NCBI RefSeq assembly: GCF_039545455.1
Contig: NZ_CP154468.1
Location: forward strand, 1,189,501-1,253,500
Length of the DNA: 64,000 nt
Source: Brucella sp. BE17
Lineage (GTDB): Bacteria; Pseudomonadota; Alphaproteobacteria; Rhizobiales; Rhizobiaceae
Reading direction: 5' to 3'
The notes under the pieces are model-generated. The model did no database searches. It had not been told where the DNA came from and saw only the letters and a list, made by a program, of their open reading frames with translations. The position numbers were made by a program, and so were the translations under genes. How positions within the stretch are numbered: position 1 is the first letter of the stretch; each line of letters begins with the position of its first letter. This document shows positions 44,500 through 53,071 of this stretch, piece by piece.

Positions 44500-46017
44500 A
44501 TGACAAACGATACGAACACACAGGGACTTTCACAGACGTCGCTTCGCGCCTATGACAGCCTTTATATCGGCGGTGAATGGGTTGCTCCGATCGACGGCGG
44601 TACGATGGAAAGCATAGATCCGTCAACGGGAAGACCGTGGGCGCGTGTGGCTTATGGCGGCGTAAAGGATATCAACTGCGCAGTTGCCGCAGCACGAACG
44701 GCTTTCGAAGGTCCGTGGAGCAAAACAACGGCACAGGAACGTGCTGCACTGCTGTACAAGTTTGCTAATCTTTATCAATCGCACGCCGCTGCGTTGGCTG
44801 AACTGGAAACGCGCGATTCCGGGCGTGCAATCCGTGAATCGCGTCTGGACGTTGGTGGGCATCATAACACTTATCGCTGGTTCGCGTCCCTCGCCGACAA
44901 GCTCGATGGGCGCACCATTCCCATTGATGACAGTGTGCACGCCTTTACCTCGCGTGTACCCCTTGGCGTCGTCGGCGCGATCACACCGTGGAACGCACCG
45001 CTCATGATCGCCTGCTGGAAGCTCGCGCCGGCGTTGGCAGCAGGCTGTACGGTTGTCCTCAAACCAGCAGAGCAAACGCCGGTCACTGCTCTTGAACTGG
45101 CGAAGCTGTTTCACGAAGCCGGCTTTCCCGCTGGTGTCGTCAATGTCGTGCCCGGTTACGGGCGCAACGGCGCGGGCGAGAGACTGACCGCGCACCCCGA
45201 CGTCGACAAGATTTCCTTCACCGGCGAAGGCGCTACGGCGAAAGCCATTCTCAAGACCGGCGCGGATACGCTCAAGCGCTTTTCGTTCGAGCTCGGCGGC
45301 AAGGCTCCCCATATAATCTTCGCGGATGCGAATGTCGAACAGGCGCTGAACGCCGCCACCGGTTCCGCATGGGCGCTTGCCGGACAAAGCTGTGCGCTCG
45401 GTTCCCGTGTGCTTGTCGAGCGCTCCATCTACGATGAAGTCGTGGAAGCGTTCGCGCAGCGCGCCGCCAAAGTCCGGGTCGGCATGCCGCTCGATCAGGC
45501 AACGCATATGGGGCCGCAAAACAACACCGAGCAGCTGGAAAAAACACTAGCCTTCATTGATATCGGCAGGAAAGACGGTGCGGAATTGATCACCGGCGGA
45601 CGTCGTATCCAGCGCGACGGCATGGCGGGCGGCTATTTCGTGGAACCCACCGTGTTCGCCAATGCGAATAACGACATGCGTATCGCGCGCGAAGAAATTT
45701 TCGGGCCGGTCGCAACCATCATTCCATTCGACGGCGAAGAAGAAGCCGTCGCCATAGCGAACGACACCACGTACGGGCTTACGGCCGGTTTGTGGACGAA
45801 TGATGTCGGTCGCGCGCACCGTGTCTCCTCACGCATCCGCGCTGGCATGGTCTGGGTCAACACATATCGTTACATCCGCTGGACAACGCCTTATGGCGGC
45901 TTCAAAGCCAGTGGATGGGGACGGGAAAACGGGATTGAGGCGTTGGATAGTTATCTGGAAACGCGCACCACCGTGATCAGCACGACGGGGCGTTTTCCTG
46001 ACGCTTATGCAGACTGA
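44500..46017 (+). CDS. Aldehyde dehydrogenase (NAD(P)+)
   Basis: 505 aa from ATG 44500, chosen because AGG-rich sequence lies just upstream; an in-frame ATG at 44467 would add 11 residues. Oxidises an aldehyde to a carboxylic acid. The general-base Glu is in FELGGKAPHIIF and the catalytic Cys in LAGQSCALGSRVL. The Rossmann region has VVLKPAEQTPVTALELA. TPYGGFKASGWGRENGIEAL is the standard C-terminal motif. It probably oxidised the aldehyde from the now-broken amine oxidase upstream; now isolated from that step. Confidence 0.92.
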   Translation: MTNDTNTQGLSQTSLRAYDSLYIGGEWVAPIDGGTMESIDPSTGRPWARVAYGGVKDINCAVAAARTAFEGPWSKTTAQERAALLYKFANLYQSHAAALAELETRDSGRAIRESRLDVGGHHNTYRWFASLADKLDGRTIPIDDSVHAFTSRVPLGVVGAITPWNAPLMIACWKLAPALAAGCTVVLKPAEQTPVTALELAKLFHEAGFPAGVVNVVPGYGRNGAGERLTAHPDVDKISFTGEGATAKAILKTGADTLKRFSFELGGKAPHIIFADANVEQALNAATGSAWALAGQSCALGSRVLVERSIYDEVVEAFAQRAAKVRVGMPLDQATHMGPQNNTEQLEKTLAFIDIGRKDGAELITGGRRIQRDGMAGGYFVEPTVFANANNDMRIAREEIFGPVATIIPFDGEEEAVAIANDTTYGLTAGLWTNDVGRAHRVSSRIRAGMVWVNTYRYIRWTTPYGGFKASGWGRENGIEALDSYLETRTTVISTTGRFPDAYAD

Positions 46018-46040
46018 AATACCAACGAGAGGAAATGAAT

Positions 46041-46811
46041 ATGCGTCTGGCGAACAAACTCGTGGCGGTCACCGCCGCCGCTTCCGGGATGGGACGTGCT
46101 GGGGTGGAGCTTTTCCTGCGCGAGGGCGCAAAGGTAGCGGCGATCGATGTCAATGCCGAAGCGCTCGAAAAACTCAGCCATGAGATGGCGTCGAAAGGTT
46201 ATGAGCTTGAAACCGTTGCTGCGGATCTTTCCGATACAGCGGAGGCGAAAAGTTCGGTGCATGTGGCGGCGGAAAAGCTGGGCGGAATAGACGTCATGTG
46301 GGCTCACGCCGGGACGCCCGGCCCCGGCGGCATCGAAAATCTCGATCTCGAAGCGTACGAAAAATCGATATCGCTCAATGTAACATCGGCAGTTGTGGCG
46401 GCCGGCGAAGTCGTCGGGCACATGCGCAAACGCGGCGGCGGATCGCTGATCTTCACCGCATCCGTTTCAGGGCTGGTGGGTTCGATGTTCGCGCCTATTT
46501 ATTCCCTGCAAAAATTTGGTGTCGTCGGCCTGACCAAATCTCTGGCGCAGACCTTCGCCCCCGACAATATTCGCGTCAACGTCGTATGCCCCGGCCTTGC
46601 CGACACCCCGATGGGCCCCGGCTTCACAAGCCGCCGCGGCGACCCGGAGGAGGCTGCAGCCAATCTGGCGAAAATGCTGACCGCCGTGCCGCTAGGACGC
46701 CTTTGCAAGGCGGAAGAAGTAGCTCATGCGGCCCTGTGGCTGGCTTCCGACGATGCTTCCTTCGTAACCGGCGTCGCTCTGCCCATCGACGGTGGTTTTA
46801 CCTGCCGATAA
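46041..46811 (+). CDS. Short-chain dehydrogenase/reductase
   Basis: 256 aa from ATG 46041; an ATG two codons earlier is too close to the GAGAGGAA ribosome-binding site. The cofactor motif is TAAASGMG, a variant of TGxxxGxG with Ala in place of the first Gly. The N-terminal region also has VAAIDVNAEALEKLS; the catalytic Ser is in FTASVSGL and Tyr/Lys in PIYSLQKFGVVGL. It ends LPIDGGFTCR. Substrate unknown. Separated by 23 bp from the aldehyde dehydrogenase and followed by a terminator, so it ends this transcription unit. Confidence 0.85.
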   Translation: MRLANKLVAVTAAASGMGRAGVELFLREGAKVAAIDVNAEALEKLSHEMASKGYELETVAADLSDTAEAKSSVHVAAEKLGGIDVMWAHAGTPGPGGIENLDLEAYEKSISLNVTSAVVAAGEVVGHMRKRGGGSLIFTASVSGLVGSMFAPIYSLQKFGVVGLTKSLAQTFAPDNIRVNVVCPGLADTPMGPGFTSRRGDPEEAAANLAKMLTAVPLGRLCKAEEVAHAALWLASDDASFVTGVALPIDGGFTCR

Positions 46812-46870
46812 AAGCTTCGCGCGAAACAGATTCGGTACGATCGACAACCTTACAGAATACTGAAAAATAC

Positions 46871-46900
46871 AACAAAGCCGGTACATATACCGGCTTTGTT
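46871..46900. terminator. Bidirectional rho-independent terminator
   Basis: AACAAAGCCGGTA, loop CATA, then TACCGGCTTTGTT: a perfect 13-bp stem that includes its own A- and T-rich tails. Placed between the convergent SDR gene (ends 46811) and CitE-like gene (ends 46918), it can stop transcription from both sides. Confidence 0.85.
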
Positions 46901-46917
46901 TCGCTTCGCCGCAAAGT

Positions 46918-47787
46918 TCAGCGCGTACCGTACTGCCCAACTGCAGCCAATATCTTTCGGGCCGCCTTTTCATGGGGTCTGTCGATCATCTGTCCATCCA
47001 GACTGACCGTGCCAATATTTGGGCTGGCCTCGATAGCCGCGATGATGCGGCGCGCTTGCGCCACTTCCTCTTCGTCGGGCAGAAAGGCCCGATTGACCAC
47101 CTCTATGTGTGATGGATGGATGATAGCCTTCGCTGAAAAGCCATCCCGGCGTGCGGATGCCGCCTCAGCCTCAACACGATTGAGATTGCGTATATCGGCA
47201 CAAACCGCGTCGATAGCCATGACACCGGCCGCGGCGGCACCCATCAGACACAGATTACGTGCGAGACGAAACGGTTCTTCATAAATGCCGTCCCGGCTGT
47301 TGGTGAGCGCGCCGAGACATGCCGCCAGATCTTCCGCACCCCACATCAGCCCAAGCAACCTTGGCGTGGCATCGCGATAACTACCCAGACCAAACAGGGA
47401 TTCCGGCGTCTCCGTCGCGATGGCAATAATCTCGGTGGAACCCGGCACCAACCCGTTCGCCGCCTCCAACCCATCGAGCCAAAGGGACAGCGTATGTATA
47501 TCCGTACCCGACCGGCATTTCGGTAGGACGATTCCGTCCGGTGCTAAAGGCAGAATACTGGCGAGGTCGTTAAGGGTTATGCCCGTATCCAACGCATTGA
47601 CACGCACGAAACGTTTCTGGGGCGTCGCCGGTGTTCTTAACATCTGGCCGACCGTTTGCCGTGCAGTTGTTTTGGCTTCCTGAGCGACCGAATCTTCCAG
47701 ATCGAGTATAAGCGCATCCGCATCGCTGCCACGCGCTTTCTCATATTTACGAATGCTGTCTCCGGGTACGAAGAGCAGAGAACGCAT
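46918..47787 (-). CDS. HpcH/HpaI-family CoA-ester lyase (CitE-like; citramalyl/malyl-CoA lyase type)
   Basis: 289 aa. The start ATG at 47787 overlaps the MaoC stop (ATGA). The family cleaves beta-hydroxyacyl-CoA esters such as malyl-CoA or citramalyl-CoA. MRSLLFVPGDSIRKYEKA, then DALILDLEDSV and VRVNALDTGITLNDLASI are the characteristic motifs, with GLMWGAEDLAACLG and the conserved AIIHPSHIEVVNRAFLPDEE tail. With MaoC and CoA-transferase genes upstream it completes an activation-hydration-cleavage sequence. Confidence 0.88.
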   Translation of the reverse strand: MRSLLFVPGDSIRKYEKARGSDADALILDLEDSVAQEAKTTARQTVGQMLRTPATPQKRFVRVNALDTGITLNDLASILPLAPDGIVLPKCRSGTDIHTLSLWLDGLEAANGLVPGSTEIIAIATETPESLFGLGSYRDATPRLLGLMWGAEDLAACLGALTNSRDGIYEEPFRLARNLCLMGAAAAGVMAIDAVCADIRNLNRVEAEAASARRDGFSAKAIIHPSHIEVVNRAFLPDEEEVAQARRIIAAIEASPNIGTVSLDGQMIDRPHEKAARKILAAVGQYGTR

Positions 47788-48242
47788 CAGGTGGCATCCT
47801 TCCTGCGCATCAGCGCCATACGCCGGCAAACGGCGACCACAATCCCGTCCTGATTCATGCAGCGATGCTCGAACTCTACCAGCCCGGCATCGGGCCGCGA
47901 CCGGCTTTCGCGTTTGGACACGATCGTGGTATGGCTGCGCAACGTATCACCGTGGAAAACCGGATGCGGAAAGCGGACGTCAGACATGCCCAGATTACCA
48001 ACCGTCGTGCCCAGTGTAGTATCGTAAACGCTCATGCCGATCATGATCCCCAACGTAAAAAGACTGTTGAACAGCGGTTGCCCCCACTCCGTTTGTGCCG
48101 CGAAATGAGCATCGATATGCAGGGGCTGCGGATTGAGGGTCATCAGGCTGAACGTGATATTGTCAGCTTCCGTCACGGTTCTGCTCAACTCATGGGCGAA
48201 CTCATGGCCGATAACAAAATCTTCGAAATATAGTCCCGCCAT
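47787..48242 (-). CDS. MaoC-family enoyl-CoA hydratase (mesaconyl/itaconyl-CoA hydratase type)
   Basis: 151 aa, a single hot-dog domain. Opens MAGLYFEDFVIGHEFAHELS, then TVTEADNITFSLMTLNPQPL and the catalytic Asp/His in IDAHFAAQTEWGQPLFNSLF, close to mesaconyl-CoA hydratase and itaconyl-CoA hydratase relatives. NLGMSDVRFPHPVFHGDTLR is also typical. It should add water to an unsaturated dicarboxyl-CoA made by the CoA-transferase, giving the substrate of the CitE-like lyase with which it overlaps by ATGA. Confidence 0.88.
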   Translation of the reverse strand: MAGLYFEDFVIGHEFAHELSRTVTEADNITFSLMTLNPQPLHIDAHFAAQTEWGQPLFNSLFTLGIMIGMSVYDTTLGTTVGNLGMSDVRFPHPVFHGDTLRSHTTIVSKRESRSRPDAGLVEFEHRCMNQDGIVVAVCRRMALMRRKDAT

Positions 48243-48326
48243 AATCTGGTTCCGCTCCTTGCCGGATATGCCGAATTGAAGATGTGAACGACTCCGTCGG
48301 GGTTCAGTCGACAGCCATAGACGGCG

Positions 48327-49526
48327 TTACCGTTCATCCATGGCGGCGCCGTCAGCGATAAGCGCATTCACCTCGCTATCGCTGAAGCCTGCTTCCTTTA
48401 GGATTTCAATCGTATGCTGGCCCTGACGCGGAGCGAGAAGAACGGGGGACGCCGGTGTGCGCGACCAGCGAGCCGGGACGCTCATGGAGCGTATCGCTCC
48501 CTCGCTGGGATGATCGACGCGTTCGAAAAACCCGGTAGAAACCAGATGTGTATCATCGAGAATGGACCTGAAATCATGCATCGGCATTGCAGGCACGTCC
48601 GCTTCTTCGAGAAGAGCGAGCCATTCGCCGGTGCTTCGGGTCAGAAACACCTCCGACAGCCAGCCGTAAACTTCATCGATATGCTTTATTCGCGAGACGA
48701 AGGTTGCGAAGCTTGGATTGGTTTGCGCCATATGCGGCTGGCCGATCGCCTTGAAGAAACGCTGCCAATGCGCATCGGTATAAACCAGAGCGCAGATATG
48801 CCCGTCGCTTGTCTTGTGGGGACGGCGATTGTGCGACAGAAGCCGCGCATAACCGCCATTATCAAGCGGAGGATCGAAAGTCAGACCGCCAAGATGATCG
48901 CTCATCAAAAGGCTCACCATCGTTTCGAACATGGGAATATCGACACGCTGCCCTTCCCCTGTCCTGCTGCGCTCGACAACCGACGCCAGAATGGCATTAA
49001 TGGCCGAAAGACCGACGATCCGGTCGGAAATCGCAGCAGGAACATAACCCGGCTCACCGTGGTTCACGCGTGTAAAGAGATAGGAAAGCGTGGACGCCCC
49101 CTGTATCAGATCGTCATAAGCCGGACGAGCTGCGTAAGGTCCGGCCTGATCATAACCGTAAAGTCCTACATAAATGATACGAGGATTGACCGCAGCGACG
49201 TCTTCATACAGAAGACCAAGCCTTTCCATGGCCTTCAGACGCACGTTGAAAATCAGCACGTCCGCTTGAGTGCATAAACGTAAAAGAGCGTCGCGCCCAC
49301 CGGGCGTTTTGAGGTCCAGCGTGATCGAACGTTTCGACCGGTTGGAATTCATGAAAACAGGTCCCATCCCATCATGTCGAGCTGGTCCGATCTGGCGGAT
49401 TACATCGCCCTCCGGTGCTTCCACTTTGATGATGTCCGCTCCGTAATCGCCCAGAATCTGAGTGGCATAAGGACCCATCAAAACCGTCGTCATGTCGACG
49501 ACGCGTAGCCCGTCCAATGGTCCCAT
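48327..49526 (-). CDS. Family III CoA-transferase (CaiB/BaiF)
   Basis: 399 aa from ATG 49526, the family's normal length; a longer frame to 49652 would cover the control region. Transfers CoA from a donor thioester to a carboxylate through an aspartyl-CoA intermediate. MGPLDGLRVVDMTTVLMGPY, YGADIIKVEAPEGDVIRQIG, and RPAYDDLIQGAS (with the catalytic Asp) are the family motifs. First gene of the trio with MaoC and CitE-like proteins, separated by 84 bp. Donor and acceptor not determinable. Confidence 0.9.
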   Translation of the reverse strand: MGPLDGLRVVDMTTVLMGPYATQILGDYGADIIKVEAPEGDVIRQIGPARHDGMGPVFMNSNRSKRSITLDLKTPGGRDALLRLCTQADVLIFNVRLKAMERLGLLYEDVAAVNPRIIYVGLYGYDQAGPYAARPAYDDLIQGASTLSYLFTRVNHGEPGYVPAAISDRIVGLSAINAILASVVERSRTGEGQRVDIPMFETMVSLLMSDHLGGLTFDPPLDNGGYARLLSHNRRPHKTSDGHICALVYTDAHWQRFFKAIGQPHMAQTNPSFATFVSRIKHIDEVYGWLSEVFLTRSTGEWLALLEEADVPAMPMHDFRSILDDTHLVSTGFFERVDHPSEGAIRSMSVPARWSRTPASPVLLAPRQGQHTIEILKEAGFSDSEVNALIADGAAMDER

Positions 49527-49564
49527 AACGCGTTCTCCCGATTTACGATCCAGACCATATACAC

Positions 49565-49596
49565 AATAGTGCACTATTAGTACATATATATGGATA
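49565..49596. promoter_or_regulatory. AATAGTGCACTATT palindrome next to shared ATATATGGAT element, copy 2
   Basis: A perfect 14-bp palindrome (49565-49578) followed by ATATATATGGATA (49584-49596), upstream of the CoA-transferase gene and in the divergent region before the IclR gene at 49830. The arrangement suggests two adjacent regulator sites. Confidence 0.5.
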
Positions 49597-49829
49597 AAAT
49601 TATGGTATCCTTTGAAATCAATCGCGAACCACGCACTTTTTTTCAGCGTCACCTCTTGCGATCCACAGGATTAATAGCCCCACTTCAAAGAGTTGTACCG
49701 TTTTCACACGCTCACGGATTGTCGAGCGCCCCTTCCTGAAGTACCCTCGAAGTGGGTTATCGATGCCGTCCGGCTGGTGTCGTCAATTATTAAAGGAGTG
49801 CGCCGGAAGCTCCAAGAGAGTGGTCTAAC

Positions 49830-50582
49830 TTGCTCGTAAAACAGGCGGCGAACGTTCTCGAGATACTTGAATTTTTTGCGGCGCATAAAAAGCCCGCAAC
49901 CCTGGCCGTAGTCTCGCAACATTTCGGCTGGCCAAGGTCGAGCACATTCAATCTTCTTTCGACACTTGTGGAACGGGGATTTCTCTACGAACCCCGAGCG
50001 CGAGGGGGCTTCTTTCCGACTTCGCGCTGGCTTGCCCTGGCGCAAGAAATAGCAGCGGCCGAGCCGCTTCCCGATGTTCTGCTGGGGATGCTTAACGATC
50101 TGGCACAGCGTACGGGGGAAACTGTCTGGATTGCAGCGCCAAGCGGACAGTATGCGGTCTTTCTCGAAGTCATCGAAGCTGCAGCCTCCATACGCTACGC
50201 GGCTAAAGCGGGCAACCGTGTCCCGCTCTACGCGACCGCGACAGGGCAGGCGCTGCTTTGTCAGATGACTGAAACCCAGCGGAACTCTACCCTGCGCAAA
50301 ACAGTGTTCGAGCGCTACGGCGAAGGAACTCCGATGAGCATCGAGGCTGTCGAAAACAGTATTCGAACCTCGCTGCACAGAGGCTGGTTCTCGAGCGCTT
50401 CGGCATATAATCCCGATCTTTGCGGTGTGGCTGTTCCGCTGAGAATCGATCAGCGTATTCTGGCTGTTGCAGTGGCTGGTCCTTTATTCCGGATGAAGGA
50501 TCGCTCGGAGGAAATGGCCGACCATCTCAACCAGTTGATGGGGATGCATCTGGGATCGGCGCTAAACAGTTCGGGTGCATAG
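49830..50582 (+). CDS. IclR-family transcriptional regulator
   Basis: 250 aa, start TTG at 49830 with AAGAGAG upstream and no better in-frame alternative. N-terminal winged HTH: VKQAANVLEILEFFAAHKKP, then VSQHFGWPRSSTFNLLSTLV and ERGFLYEPR. The effector domain (IclR_C) follows from about residue 80: TGETVWIAAPSGQYAVFLEV, YATATGQALLCQM, and ISVAVPL-like CGVAVPLRIDQRILAVAVAG. It sits between the CoA-ester trio and the Liv-type transporter, divergent from the former, so it is the natural regulator of both. Effector unknown. Confidence 0.9.
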   Translation: MLVKQAANVLEILEFFAAHKKPATLAVVSQHFGWPRSSTFNLLSTLVERGFLYEPRARGGFFPTSRWLALAQEIAAAEPLPDVLLGMLNDLAQRTGETVWIAAPSGQYAVFLEVIEAAASIRYAAKAGNRVPLYATATGQALLCQMTETQRNSTLRKTVFERYGEGTPMSIEAVENSIRTSLHRGWFSSASAYNPDLCGVAVPLRIDQRILAVAVAGPLFRMKDRSEEMADHLNQLMGMHLGSALNSSGA

Positions 50583-50961
50583 GCCCAAACCTCCGCGAAA
50601 GATGTCAGCAGTATTCTGCGAGTTTGCAACAGAGGCGGCCATCGTTTGCTCTGGTGCAGCCCTGCGCGCCGCGATCTTATCGATCAGGCGCGACATAGCC
50701 CAGGCGCACCATCGCCCGCCCGAATATCTATCCTTACTAATGATGTGCCATTCGTCAGCCGAGCCAGTTCAGCCACATGCGGCGTCGAACCGCTCCTCAG
50801 GGGCCCCTGCCCCCCCACGCACACCTCTGAAACAGACTTTATGCTGCCGTAAATTATCCATATACAAGGATTAAAAATTCTTATATATGGATTAATGATA
50901 GCTGGCTTCGCTCGTACAAGCCTTTTCAAACGGCCAGCATAACAAGCTTTGGGAGGAGCTC
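50583..50961. other. Control region ahead of the Liv-type transporter operon
   Basis: 379 bp without a convincing gene. The last 110 bp are AT-rich and hold an inverted pair of the shared element. GGGAGGAG precedes the binding-protein start by about 6 nt. Confidence 0.6.
50856..50892. promoter_or_regulatory. Inverted pair of the shared element, ATCCATATA...TATATGGAT
   Basis: ATCCATATA (50856-50864) and its reverse complement TATATGGAT (50884-50892) are 19 bp apart, about 70 bp before the binding-protein start. This is the only place where two half-elements face each other. It fits a repressor or activator site of the nearby IclR protein. Confidence 0.55.
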
Positions 50962-52182
50962 ATGAAGGGGATCGTGATCGGACTTTGTGCACTTGCGGCT
51001 GCGGCCAGCTTGCAGAATATTGCCATGGCACAGCAAAAGACTGACGTGAAACTGGGGGTGCTGGCCGATATGAGCGGCATCTTCTCCGACATTGGGGGCG
51101 AAGGGTCCGTCATTGCCACCCGCATGGCGGTCGAAGACTTCATGAAGAAGCCCGAGGCACAGGGGTTCAATGTCGAGGTTATTTCGGCTGACGCGCAGAA
51201 CAAATCTGACATCTCCTCGGCAATTGCACGCAAATGGTTCGATACGGAAGGCGTGCATGCGCTGGTGGACATGCCGACGAGCGCCATTTCACTCGCTCTG
51301 GCTCCTCTCACGCACGAAAAGAACAAGGTTGCCCTGCTGACCGCTTCGGGCACATCCGATCTGACAGGCCCGGCCTGCACACCAAATTCTGTTCACTGGA
51401 CCTATGACACATGGGCGCTCGCTCACGGCACCGCTGACGCGCTGACACAGGAAGGGAAGAAGAACTGGTATTTCCTTACCGTCGACTTCGCACTTGGCCA
51501 TTCCCTCGAACGCGATGCGTCGAACGTTGTAAAGGCGAGCGGCGGCAAGGTTATGGGTTCTGTACGTCACCCGACGGATGCGGTGGACTTTTCTTCCTAT
51601 CTGCTTCAGGCACAGGCGAGTGGAGCGGACGTGATTGCGCTGGCTAACACCGGCGGAGACGCCATCAACGCGCTGAAACAGGCCAGAGAATTTGGTATGA
51701 TGAGCGGAGGCCAGACCTTCGCCGGAATGCTGATGTTCCTGTCGGACATCCATTCCACAGGTCTTGAAACAGCACAGGGACTGTTGCTGACCACCGGCTT
51801 TTACTGGGACCGCAACGACCAGACACGCGCCTTCGCCGAGCGCTTTGCGGCCCTGAACCGTGGCCGTAAACCGACCATGAACCAGGCTGGCGCGTATTCG
51901 GCAACGCTTGCTTATCTGGATGCGGTAGCAAAGGTAGGGTCACCGGAGGATGGTGCAGCTCTTGTGCGCGCCATACGCCAGCGGGAAACCTTCGAGGATC
52001 CCCTGTTCGGCAAAACTTTACTTCGCGAAGACGGACGGGTCTTGCACGACATGCTGCTCGTACAGGTCAAGAAGCCCAAAGAGTCCAGCAGCCCCTATGA
52101 CTACTATAAGATCGTGAAGACCATGCCGGGCGAAACGGTCTTCCGCTCTCTCGATCAGGGCGGATGCCCGCTGGTCAAATAA
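50962..52182 (+). CDS. Branched-chain amino acid-type ABC transporter binding protein (family 6, LivJ-like)
   Basis: 406 aa. Signal peptide at residues 1-23 (LCALAAAASLQNIAMA, then QQ). The Peripla_BP_6 fold follows: VKLGVLADMSGIFSDIGGEG, DIGGEGSVIATRMAVEDFMK, DTEGVHALVDMPTSAIS, and NWYFLTVDFALGHSLERDA. Members of this subgroup often bind aromatic or aliphatic acids and amides rather than leucine. First gene of a five-gene transporter operon and close to an IclR gene and CoA-ester genes, which favours a carboxylate ligand. Confidence 0.9.
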   Translation: MKGIVIGLCALAAAASLQNIAMAQQKTDVKLGVLADMSGIFSDIGGEGSVIATRMAVEDFMKKPEAQGFNVEVISADAQNKSDISSAIARKWFDTEGVHALVDMPTSAISLALAPLTHEKNKVALLTASGTSDLTGPACTPNSVHWTYDTWALAHGTADALTQEGKKNWYFLTVDFALGHSLERDASNVVKASGGKVMGSVRHPTDAVDFSSYLLQAQASGADVIALANTGGDAINALKQAREFGMMSGGQTFAGMLMFLSDIHSTGLETAQGLLLTTGFYWDRNDQTRAFAERFAALNRGRKPTMNQAGAYSATLAYLDAVAKVGSPEDGAALVRAIRQRETFEDPLFGKTLLREDGRVLHDMLLVQVKKPKESSSPYDYYKIVKTMPGETVFRSLDQGGCPLVK

Positions 52183-52288
52183 AAATATTCCAGCGATAAA
52201 GCGCCGTGACCTCATCTGGTGTACGCGGCGCCATTTTTGATGAACCACTGGGAGTGCCTGTTCACACCCAGAACCGGCGAGAGAGGCA

Positions 52289-53071
52289 ATGAGCACATAT
52301 ACCGCCCCGGAACAGGCATCTTCCAGCAGCGCACTTTCGACACGCGGGCTGGGCAAGTCCTTTGGTGGCTTCCATGCGGTCAAGAATGTCGACCTCGATG
52401 TGGAACATGCCCGCGTTCATGCGCTGATAGGGCCTAACGGTGCAGGCAAGACCACTGTTTTTAACCTGCTCACCAAGTTCCTTCAGCCGACAAGCGGCGA
52501 AATTACGCTTCTGGGAGAGACCATCACCAAAGCTAATCCCGCAAAGGTAGCGCGGATGGGACTGGTGCGCTCGTTCCAGATTTCCGCCACATTCCCGCAT
52601 CTGACGGTGCTAGAAAATGTGAAGGTCGCGCTTCAACGCCCAAGCGGTCTGGCAACGCAGTTCTGGCGGTCCTTATCCGTACTCGATCAGCTCAATTCCA
52701 AGGCGATCGAGCTAATCGAACGCGTGGGTCTGGTCGATGCCCGTCATGCACTGGCCGCCGATCTGCCTTATGGCCGTAAGCGCGCGCTTGAAATCGCCAC
52801 CACTTTGGCACTTGATCCGAAAGTATTGCTGCTTGATGAACCGATGGCAGGAATGGGCCACGAAGACGTGCAAACGATTGCCGCCCTCATCGCCGACGTG
52901 GCCAAGGATCGCGCGGTGCTGATGGTTGAACACAATCTCAAGGTGGTGGCCGACATCGCTCACCACGTCACGGTGCTGCAACGCGGCGAAATCCTCGCAT
53001 CGGGCAATTATACCACCGTCTCCACAGACGAGCGCGTACGCGCGGCTTACATGGGAACCGAACATGAATAG
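52289..53071 (+). CDS. LivG-type ABC transporter ATP-binding protein
   Basis: 260 aa. Walker A GPNGAGKTT is at about residues 50-58, LTKFLQPTSGEITLLGE follows, then the LivG-type signature region LPYGRKRALEIATTLAL (YGRKR in place of LSGGQ), Walker B LLLDEPMAGMGHED and VEHNLKVVADIA. Pairs with the LivF-type ATPase, whose start it overlaps by 8 bp. Confidence 0.92.
   Translation: MSTYTAPEQASSSSALSTRGLGKSFGGFHAVKNVDLDVEHARVHALIGPNGAGKTTVFNLLTKFLQPTSGEITLLGETITKANPAKVARMGLVRSFQISATFPHLTVLENVKVALQRPSGLATQFWRSLSVLDQLNSKAIELIERVGLVDARHALAADLPYGRKRALEIATTLALDPKVLLLDEPMAGMGHEDVQTIAALIADVAKDRAVLMVEHNLKVVADIAHHVTVLQRGEILASGNYTTVSTDERVRAAYMGTEHE

Noticed and set aside
44623..45519. 298-codon minus-strand frame inside the aldehyde dehydrogenase
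   Set aside because: Shadow of the dehydrogenase, which has all catalytic residues.
46298..47284. 328-codon plus-strand frame spanning the terminator region
   Set aside because: Overlaps the SDR and, in antisense, the CitE-like gene, and crosses a strong bidirectional terminator.
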